From contig CALFBP010000049.1 in assembly GCA_937951625.1 (NCBI GenBank), forward strand, positions 1-64,000: 64,000 nt of DNA. The letters run 5' to 3'. The stretch comes from an uncultured Thermoguttaceae bacterium (GTDB lineage Bacteria; Planctomycetota; Planctomycetia; Pirellulales; Thermoguttaceae). Positions 8,576-17,900 of the stretch are shown here, one piece after another (the stretch's first letter is position 1; each line of letters starts with the position of its first letter). The position numbers and the translations under genes were made by a program. Below the pieces are notes generated by a model. That model saw nothing but the letters and a program-made list of their open reading frames with translations. It was not told where the DNA came from and did no database searches.

Positions 8576-11500
8576 ATGAAACGACGGGTCGGGACCATGA
8601 TGGGGTTGGCGGTGGGCGGCCTTTTGGTCGTCGGCTCGCTTGCCGTTCCGGCGCAGCTCCCGCCTGCCGAGACCGTGGCCGAAAAAGCCAAGTCGTCGCC
8701 CGAGGCCAAGCCAAAGGCGGATTCGCCGATGGCATCGGTCGCGGCGGATACCCCACCGAAGACTCCTACGGAGCTGCCACCGTCCTCAGGCCCACGACCG
8801 GTGCAGGAGGCTCCCCCTCCACTTTACTATTTGCGGGACAAGTCGGGGAATCTCGTGCCGGTGCCCGGTTTCCGGCTGGAAGATTTCGAACAGATGGTGA
8901 AGCGGCAACTCGGGGCCGTAGCGGCCGAGCAACCCCCGCGTTACGCTTTGCAGGCGTTCCAAGCGACGGGCAAAGCCATGGGGGACTGGGTGGAACTCCA
9001 GGTCCGATTGAACCTGGTGACGCGCGAGGAAGGCTGGATTCGCGTTCCCTTGCGACTCGACCAGGCCATTCTACGGAGGGACGTTCAGTATGAAGGCTTG
9101 GGCCAACATTTCGTTCAGTTCGATTCCAGCGGAGACGGGTACGTTGTTTGGGTGCGCGGGGGAACGGAGCGCGAGCATCATTTGACCTTGGATTTGATGG
9201 TGCCGGTGGTGCGGCTCGGCGCAGCCACGCGCATGAAGCTTGTCGTTCCCCGCGCCGCCACGTCGGAGTTGAAGCTCGTCGTTCCCCTGGCCGACGCCGT
9301 GGCCAAGGTTACTGAAGGGCCCATCCTGCTGCCGTCCACTTCCGAGGGCACGACAGGCACCGTCTTAAACCTGGCGGGATTGGGCGGCGAATTCGAACTG
9401 ACTTGGGCCAAAGAGGCGGATCGGCCGTCGGAGGCGCAACCGGTCTTGGATGTGACCGGGACGATCCAATGGAGGGTCGGCTCGCGAAATCTCGACGGGG
9501 AAGTCCGCTTGCAGGTGCGGAGTTTCGGGGCGCCCTTCGATGCGTTTCAGGTCCGCTTGCCTCCGGGGGTTGAACTCGTGCCAGCCAAAACCGCGCCCTA
9601 CACCCTGTCGGTCGTCAAGCCCCCGCCAGCGACTGCCGAAAACTCGGCGCACGTGGTGGAAGTGAGCCTGCCGAAAAAGACGGTCGGTCCGATCGAGGTC
9701 CAGCTTACCACGCGTTTGGCTTGGGAGGCGGCCGGGGCAACAGCTTGGACCGAGGTCGCCTCGTTCGAGGTGCCGGGTGCCGTGCGGCAGGCCGGCCATG
9801 TGACGATCCGGGCCGACAGCCAATGGCGGGTCCTGGTGGGACCGCTTCGCGGCGCGCGCCAAGTGGACGAATTGCCCAAAGTGCTTCGGACCGACGACGT
9901 GGCGGCGGCTTTCGAGTATTACACCCAGCCCTGCGCGCTGCCGATTCGCGTGGTTGGTCGCACCCCGCGTATCAGCGTGGAACCAGAGTATCTATTGCTC
10001 GTCGACTCCGACCAGGTACGGCTCGAGGCCCGACTGAAGTATATGATCCGCGCCGCGGAGGTGGCCGCGTTGGACATCGACATGGCCGGCTGGGAACTCG
10101 ACGAGGTCGGCCCGGAAAATTTAGTGGCAACCGACCTGGTGTTGGATTCCTCGGCAGTGCGATCCATTCCCCTGATCCAGCGGTCGATCGGGCCGGTGGA
10201 ACTCTCGCTTCGCGCCCATTACCCTATCCCGCCGGGAAGGAAAACCATTGCCCTCGATCTGCCCCGCCCGCGGGCGGATTCCCAGTCCTCGGCGATGGTC
10301 GTTCTTCTTCCGGCCGACAACGTCGAGCTGATTCCCGATCCCCAAGCGATGGTCGGGCTGGTGCGCCAACAAGTGGCGCCCCAGATGAAGCTACCCGAAC
10401 GCCAGCAGGATCCGCTCTTCTACCGCGCCGAACCGGGCAAGGCGAAAGTGGTGGCACAGCTTCGCGTCCATCCGCAAAAAGTATCGGTCGCGGTCAGCAC
10501 GGAGATCGCGGTGGACGACCGGCGGGCCGAGGTCCAGCAAAGGCTGAGCTACCGGGTGGCCTTTCAGGCCCTCGACCGCTTGCAGTTCGAAGTGCCGCGC
10601 TCGCTTGCCGCGGCGGAGTCGCTTTCGGTGCTGTTCGAGGGCAAGTCGCTGCGCCTGGTCGATGCGCCGGATCCCAACGACGAGCACGACGTGTCGGGTC
10701 CGTCGCGGAAGCAAGTGATTTTGCCGGAACCACGAATCGGTGGGTGCGAACTGGTGATCCGCTACGGGATCGAGTTTACCGGACTGGTTCCGCGTTCGAG
10801 CGTCGCCGCCTCGATCCCGCTGGTAATGCCCTCCGAAGGGGAGCTTTCGGATAACCGCCTGAGGATCGTGGCCGCCGAGGGGATGCGCGTGCGCCTGCGC
10901 GGCGGTCCCTGGACTGAGGCCGATGTCCCGCTGTCCGAACCTCGGCGAGGGTTGCACCTGATGGCCGCCCAGCGCGTCCCGGCAGTGGACCTCGCGATTC
11001 ACTTGGAAGACCAAAGCTCGGCGGGTTGGACAGTGGTGAATCGGGCGTGGATTCAGACCTGGCTGACGCATTCCTTCCGCCAGGACCGGGCCGTGTTTTG
11101 CCTGACCACGAGTCAGAAAAGCTTGGACTTCGTGCTTCCGGCGGGCGTGCCGCCGGGCGAGGTGGAATTGTGGCTCGATGGCCAGCCGATCGCCGCCCAA
11201 TCGACGCCGGAACTTCGGCTCATCGTTCCGCTTTCGGGCACGGCGAGCCAACGCGAGCATCGGCTCGAGGCGGCATATCGGATTCCAGGTCCGCGGCCCG
11301 CCTGGGGACGCATGACTTTGGAATTGCCGCGGCTTGCCCGCGATGTTTGGGTGCAACGGTTCTATTGGCAGCTTATTCTTCCCAGTCGGGAGCACCTTCT
11401 TTTCTCCCCCGCGGACCTTAGCGAAGAAGATCGTTGGGTCTGGCAGGGGCCATTGTGCGTCCGTGAGCCGCTCTGGGAACAGGCCCAGTTGGAGGCATGG

Positions 11501-11977
11501 AGCGGGGCCCGCCGGCTGGCCGAACCACCCGCCGAAACGAACCGCTATTTGTTCAGCGGAATTGGCCCGATGAACCGGTGCGAGGTGCGGACCATCGATC
11601 GGGCGTTCCTCGTGTTCGCCGCGTCGATGGTGGTTTTGATCGCTGGATTGCTCCTACTCTACGTGCCGTCCTCGCGTCATCCGGCGGGACTGCTTGTGGC
11701 AGCCGTGGCGGGCGCAGCCGCGGCTTTGAGCTATCCTTCGGCCACGCTGCTGGTTTTCCAGGCTTCGTTGCTGGGCGCCGCGTTGGCATTGGGGGCGGCC
11801 TGGCTGCAAGCGGCATTGGCCAATCGTCGCCAAGCTGCGGCCCGCGAGGCCCCCAGTTCGATCCTGGAGAGGGGGCCCTCGCGATCGTCGCGCCGCGCCG
11901 TGGCGATCGCCAGCGGTCCCGCCTCCAACGCGCGCTCCGAAGAGGCCCCGGTCTCCACCACGGATTTCCGCCCATGA
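8576..11977 (+). CDS. Giant exported membrane-anchored protein, module A (unknown function)
   Basis: I do not recognise a named family. The 1,133-aa product starts with an N-terminal signal segment (about residues 8-28), then a Pro/Ala/Lys-rich stretch, then a long beta-rich region with no catalytic motif. It ends in a cluster of two to three membrane segments (about 1010-1085) and a polar tail. Near its start, after a low-complexity linker, comes a VPxPGFRLEDFEQMVKRQ-like segment (94-111) and an alternating hydrophobic domain. Similar segments recur twice in the next gene. The stop overlaps that gene's start (ATGA), so the two are translationally coupled. It is probably a large envelope protein with its bulk outside the cytoplasmic membrane. 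Confidence 0.75.
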   Translation: MKRRVGTMMGLAVGGLLVVGSLAVPAQLPPAETVAEKAKSSPEAKPKADSPMASVAADTPPKTPTELPPSSGPRPVQEAPPPLYYLRDKSGNLVPVPGFRLEDFEQMVKRQLGAVAAEQPPRYALQAFQATGKAMGDWVELQVRLNLVTREEGWIRVPLRLDQAILRRDVQYEGLGQHFVQFDSSGDGYVVWVRGGTEREHHLTLDLMVPVVRLGAATRMKLVVPRAATSELKLVVPLADAVAKVTEGPILLPSTSEGTTGTVLNLAGLGGEFELTWAKEADRPSEAQPVLDVTGTIQWRVGSRNLDGEVRLQVRSFGAPFDAFQVRLPPGVELVPAKTAPYTLSVVKPPPATAENSAHVVEVSLPKKTVGPIEVQLTTRLAWEAAGATAWTEVASFEVPGAVRQAGHVTIRADSQWRVLVGPLRGARQVDELPKVLRTDDVAAAFEYYTQPCALPIRVVGRTPRISVEPEYLLLVDSDQVRLEARLKYMIRAAEVAALDIDMAGWELDEVGPENLVATDLVLDSSAVRSIPLIQRSIGPVELSLRAHYPIPPGRKTIALDLPRPRADSQSSAMVVLLPADNVELIPDPQAMVGLVRQQVAPQMKLPERQQDPLFYRAEPGKAKVVAQLRVHPQKVSVAVSTEIAVDDRRAEVQQRLSYRVAFQALDRLQFEVPRSLAAAESLSVLFEGKSLRLVDAPDPNDEHDVSGPSRKQVILPEPRIGGCELVIRYGIEFTGLVPRSSVAASIPLVMPSEGELSDNRLRIVAAEGMRVRLRGGPWTEADVPLSEPRRGLHLMAAQRVPAVDLAIHLEDQSSAGWTVVNRAWIQTWLTHSFRQDRAVFCLTTSQKSLDFVLPAGVPPGEVELWLDGQPIAAQSTPELRLIVPLSGTASQREHRLEAAYRIPGPRPAWGRMTLELPRLARDVWVQRFYWQLILPSREHLLFSPADLSEEDRWVWQGPLCVREPLWEQAQLEAWSGARRLAEPPAETNRYLFSGIGPMNRCEVRTIDRAFLVFAASMVVLIAGLLLLYVPSSRHPAGLLVAAVAGAAAALSYPSATLLVFQASLLGAALALGAAWLQAALANRRQAAAREAPSSILERGPSRSSRRAVAIASGPASNARSEEAPVSTTDFRP

Positions 11978-14900
11978 ACGGCGCCTGGTCCACTCCAGCG
12001 GTTCGCCTTTGGGCAGCCTTTGCAGGCACCTCAGCATGGCCGCGCCCCGTCGCCTGCGCGATGGCCGGCCTTCTCGTCTGGTTCGTGGCCGTGGCGGGCA
12101 CGCTCGGCGACGAGAACAGCTTCAGCCCGTCGTCCTCCCCCAACCCGGAATCGATGCGTTTCCGCCGCGTTTTCGCGCCCGCCGACCGTCTCGAAGATTG
12201 GCCGCGCGACACGGCCCGCTACGTGCCTTTGGAGCGAGAGGAATTCGAGAACCTGGTGCGCCAGGCTGGGGAGAGGGCCGACCAGTCGCAAGCGGTCGCG
12301 CCGCAGACGCCAACCGCAGCTCGCTATTCCGCGAGACTTTTAGGCGACAGCCTGGTAGACGGCGAGGCCCTCTACGACGTGGCTGCGCCTCCCACGGTGC
12401 CTTCGACGGTTTGGCTCGCCCCCTGCAACCTTGCCCTCAGCGAGCCGGCATGGTTGGGCCAGCCGTCGCAACCGGCCGAGTTGGCCACGGGCAGCGATGG
12501 CCGGATCGGCGTGCGCGTCCTGGGGACAGGGCAGTTGCGGGTGAAATGGTCGCTTCGCGCCGAGCGCAATGCCAATCGTCCGGTCCCGGCGTCCGCTCCA
12601 TTCCATGACGGCTTGGAACGCCCCATGGTTGGCGGCATGGAGTTTTCTTTTGAGCTTCCCGCCTGCCCCGTCAACCAGTTTGCGCTGATCTTGCCCCGAC
12701 ACCTCGCGCCGCAGGTCGAGGGCGCGATTGTGTCCTGCGCCGGATCGGCGAGCGAAGCCACGGACCGCTGGCAGATCGAACTAGGAGGCCACCATCGCTT
12801 CCGCCTACGCCTTGCGGTTCGCGACGAGGCGCCGTTCAGCGCCCCACGCACTACCCTGGCGGAATCCATCTCCTACGAGCTTTCGCTACGCGGGCTGGAG
12901 TTGTCGGCGCAGTGGACGCTCGATGTTCCCGCCGCCAGCCCGCGACAACTCGTGGTGGACTTGGATCCGTACCTGCAATTGGTCAGCGTGCGATCCGGCG
13001 GACAGTCGATACCCTGGTCGTTGGTGGGCTCTACCGCACCGGGCAAATCGACCCGCGTGGTGCTGGAATTGCCCGAGACTTTCCAGGGAGGCCGTCGCGT
13101 GCTTCGCTTGGGAGCGGTAGCCCCGGCGGTATTGGGGCAGCGTTGGCGGTTGCCAAGGATTCATCCGTCGGGCGTCCGCTGGCAGGAAGCCAGCGCCGCA
13201 CTTCTCGTGTTGTCTCCGCTGGCCCTGGTAGACTTGGCCGTCCAGGAAGGGCGGCAGGTCCAAACGAGCCCGCTGCCGCCGCCACAGTCGGGTCAGATGG
13301 CGGAGTTTCAATGGTTCTCGCCCGACGCGGCAATCGACGTCTGCCTCGTGCAGGCGGAATCCCCGCTGGAGTTCGATTCCGGTACGACATTGGAACTGAG
13401 CGGCGAGGACATGGCCGCCGAAGTCACCGCGAGATTCCGCTTGGCCCAAGGACAACGATTCCAGATCGAGGCCACGGTCTCCGACCGATGGACCGTCGAC
13501 TCCGTCGAGACCGTGCCAGCCAATGCCTTGGAAGACTGGAATGTCCAGCGCAGGGAACCGGATTTCCCCGAAAAGGCCACGGAAAAGCAAGTCCCAGGGC
13601 TGCGCTCCGACAGCGATGAAACTTGCGACGCTTTCGCCCCGAAGGCCAGGCTCACCATCCGTTTTGCCAAGTCCTTGTCCGCGCAGCGGCCTTTGAAAGT
13701 GATCATCCAAGCGCGGCATCATTATTCGCCTTTGGGGCGGACCTTGAGCCGGGACGACGTCGTGCCGATCGAGTTTTGCGGGGCAAGCGGCGGCAGGCAT
13801 CTGGTGTCGATTCGGGCAGCCGAGGGCTACCGCCTGCAATGGACCGAGCCAGAGCGTCTGACCCGCGTCGACCCCCAAAACCTCACAGCCGGTGAACTAG
13901 ACCTATTCGACGACCGTCCCGAAGGCATGGTGTTCGTGGACGATGCTCCTGCCGCATCGCTGGCTGTCGCCGTGGTTCCCCAAGCGCCAAGCTACTCGGC
14001 GGCGATCCATGTCGAGGCCGAAGTGACGGACACCGGCGTGCGCGAATCCTACGCGATCCGTTGCCTGCCCGAGGGCACCAAGGTGGATCGTTTGCTTGTG
14101 CAGTTTTCGCAACCCCGCGACATTCCCTTGCTGTGGGATTTCGCTCCGCACGAAGACGATCCACCGATCGTGCGGCCTTGGCAGCCAGCCGCCTCAGGAA
14201 ACGGCGTGGCCGGGTCGCGAGGAGAAACGTTGGAGATCGTGTTCCATCGTCCACGGCGAGAGGCGTTCGAGCTTCGGGCGTGGCGGTCGGTTCCATTCGA
14301 GGCCCCTTTGTCAATCGCGCTGGCCGCCTTGCCCGAGGCCACCCGGCAAGAAGGGACGGTCTCGGTCCGTGCGGCGTCGCAGGGCGTTGGAGTCGCTCCT
14401 CGCCAGTTGCCGCCGATGCCCCCCGATTCGATTCCCGGCACTCATCACAACACCGTGCGTTCCGTGTATCGGTACGACCCGCCTCGCGACGTGTTGCCGG
14501 CTTCCCAAACGGCCCTGGTCCTGACTCCCGAGCGGGCCCATCCCTCGACGCCAGGGGCTTGGGCGTGGAGTTGCGATGTGGAATCGCGTTTCGAAAGCGG
14601 CGGTGCGTCGCACCATTTGGTGGAGTTTCGTATCCAGAATGCGGGACGCCCACGGTTGCTTTTCGGCCTGCCCGAAAGTTTAGCAATCGACGCAGTCCGC
14701 GGCATTTGGGTAGACGGCCAGCGCGTGCCGCGGGAGGTGGTCTGTGAACAACCCCTCTGGATTTCCGTTGCCCTGCCGACAGAACAGAAGTTTCCCGTCG
14801 TTTCTTTGCTTCTCGCGCTCAAGGGCAACCCGCTTGGTTTGCGAGATTGGGTGACGCCGGTCGTGCTGGAACTCGATGTGCCAGTTCTTAACCGCTCGTG

Positions 14901-17900
14901 GACCGCCTGGCTCCCGCCCGGCTATCAACCGTTGGTCCCCAGAAAGCACGAGGCGGAGGAGTGGTCGGGCGAGCTGACCGTGGCGCAGCGTGTGTTTGGC
15001 CCGCTGGGCCGACCCGCCCATGCTAGGCCATTTCGCCCCTGGACCGCCGAGGCTTGGACCAATCCGCAAACGCCTTGGTCCGCGACCGCAAACGTCCGTC
15101 GCTGTGCGGAAAACCTGTTGGAACAACTGGGCGCGCCCGATTCAGGCTCGAAGGATGGAGACCCTGGCGAGGAGGAAATGGTCCTGAACGGTCGATGGAT
15201 CGAACGTTTGGGTCGGGCGGCGGCGGAGCAGGGGCGGCCCCTTCTGGTCGATCAACGCGAGTTGGCGCTAGCCACCGCGCAGGCTTCATGTCCCCACCCC
15301 CCCCTCCACACCGGAACGGGCACCGATCGCGGAGCGGCGATCCTTGAACAAGCCGGACTTTGCCTTCTGGTGGCCGACGGCGCGGTGCTGCTTACCAGCG
15401 TGAGCGCGTTGCCTCTCTACCGCGGGGCGACAGTGGCCATTGGCCTCGACGGGGTGTGGCACGTCTTGCCAAGCCCCTTGGCCGAACGACTCGCCGCAGC
15501 GGCTCAGAGCGGGGGGGACTTGGAGTTCGTGCCTTGGGAGGCATGGCAACAGGGGAGCCCGGCGGCCTCCGAGCCGTGGACGCGTCGACGCCCGACGTTT
15601 CTCGGCCCAACCGAAGCAACCCGGTGGTCGGCCTATCGCGTGGCATGGCCGGCGGACCGCGACCCGGCCCTGCTGATTGTCCATGGCGCGACGTTTCGGG
15701 CGTTGGGGTGGAGCACATTTTTGGGCACCTTGGGACTGCTTCTTTGGCTCAGCCGAACCACCTCCCGCGCTCGCACGCCCGCACCTTTGGAGGAAGCAGC
15801 CGGGCCGGCGACGTCCACGGCCTCCGAGGACGATTCCCAGCGATCTGACAGCACCGGGACCGGCTTGCGTGGTCGGCTCGGCCGACGCGGGATGGTGGCG
15901 GCTTGGCTGGCGGGCTGGTCTACGGCGGCGATCGCGCTGCTGCCCGACGCCTTTGCACCCCTGGCCGCCGGAGTACTTTGGGCGAGCTTGGCTTGGGTCT
16001 GCCTTCCCTGGTTTTTCCGCCGCCACCAAGCCTCCCAACCCAGTTCCGATCCGGCGACGGCGCGGCGGCAAGCGGGGCGATCCGAAGTGGTCTGTCTGGC
16101 GATTGCTGGGGTGCTGGCCTGGGGCGTCGCCTGCGGCACGTCCGCCACAGAACCGCCCGACCCGCCCCCCGCCGAACCCGTCTATCAGGTGCTCATCCCC
16201 GTCGACGACAAGCAGCAACCCACGGGCGGGAAGTGTTACGTGCCGGAACCACTGCTTCGGCAACTTCAAGCCGCCGTGTCACCTCGCTCCGATGATGGGC
16301 GGGGCTGGACCCTGTCTTCGGCCGTATATCGTGGCATCCTAAGCTGGCAGTCTGCGGCAGAGCAATTCGTGATGGAGGAAATTCGGGCCAGCTTCGACCT
16401 TCGCGTCCTCGGCCGGCAAGTGCGTGTGCGGATCCCCCTGGGCCGATCTGGGGTTGAAATTCTCCCCAATGGAATTACCCTCGATGGGCGGAGCGTGCAG
16501 GGCCTCTGGCCTGACGCTGAGGGCAACCTCGCGTTCGACGTGGCAGAGCCAGGCCGTTATCGACTGGAAGTGGCAGTCCGACCGATCCCGCGGAGCGAGG
16601 CAGGGACGAGCCTCGTGGACTGGCAGATTCCGCGTCTGGCCGCCTCCCGATTCGAATTGACCATGCCGGCCGACGCCCCGCAGGTCGTTTTCCCTTCGGC
16701 ACGGGGCGAAATTGTGCGCGAGCCAGAGCCGTCACGAATTGTCGTGGCCTTGGGACCGACCGATCGCCTCCAGGCGGCTTGGCCGGAGTCGGGCTCGCCC
16801 AACGCCAAGCGATCTGCCGTCGACGTGGAACAACTGCTTTGGCTGAAAGTGCGTCCCGACGCCGTGCTGCTCGATGCGATGTTTAACTTCCGCATTCTCG
16901 AGGGACGATTGCGTGAGGTCGAACTCGTGGTCGACCCGCGCCTCCGCTATTTCCCGCCCGCCGATGGGCGTTCGCCGGTGGCCCAGGCGACGCGCGATTC
17001 GCCCGAATCGTGGACCTTGCGGCTCAAATTGGCGGAGGAGGCGTCGGGCAAACTGACGGTTCCCGCAACGTTTTTGCTCGAGGGAGCTTCCGGCGTGGGT
17101 CGGCATTGGTTTCCCCTCGTCGAGGTACTCAATGCGCGAACCACCCGACGCTGGCTCGCCTTGTCGGTCGATTCCAGCCTCGAGCAGGAGCAGTCGGTCA
17201 GCCAGGAGGCGTCGCCCGTCTCGACGTCTTCGTTCGCGGCGGCCTGGGGGGGCGCGAAGCCGGGGCCGCTTGCCGCCTGGGAGGTGTTCTCGCCTTACCC
17301 CGATTTGAGCGTGGCGACGCGGCCGGTCCCTTCCCGCCTGGCAGCGCAGCAGCGTCTCACCTTGTCTTTCACCGCGCAAAGCGTGGGTGTGGCATTGGAT
17401 GCCGAGTTGACGATCACGGGCGACGCCGTGTTTCAGCTCCGCGTTGCAGCCCCGCCCCAACTGGAGATCGAAAAGGTGTCCCTTCGCGAGGGGGCTGTGG
17501 AACGTCCGGCTCGGCACGCGCGGGCAAGCGATGGATCCGCCGTGGTCTTCCTCAACGCTCCGGCTCGGGGAAAGCAGCGATTCTCGCTTCAAGGCCGTCT
17601 CCCGGCGCCGCGAGAAGGCCAACTCGCCCTGCCCATCGTGCGGCTTTTGACCGATGCGTCGCCCCGCCTGTCACCCAATGGAGGCCGTGGGCAGCCAATT
17701 CCTGACCAGGCCCGGCCTTCGGCAATCGCCCCGAACGGCGCAGCGTCCCTGGAGATCCGCTTGGTGCGCGACGCGGCAGTTCGCGTCGCGGTGATCAACC
17801 CATCGGGCATGAACCCCATCGAGCCGCCGCTGAGCGACGAGCCCCTGCCCCCCGCGACGCGACTGGTCCAGTCGTTTCAGGTGGCGCAGTTCGATCATGC

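Noticed and set aside
9721-10854. Long Gly/Arg-rich open frames inside the giant genes (also 13-18 kb on both strands)
   Set aside because: They are alternative-frame readings of GC-rich coding sequence, with the biased Arg/Gly/Pro composition typical of such shadows and no family features.
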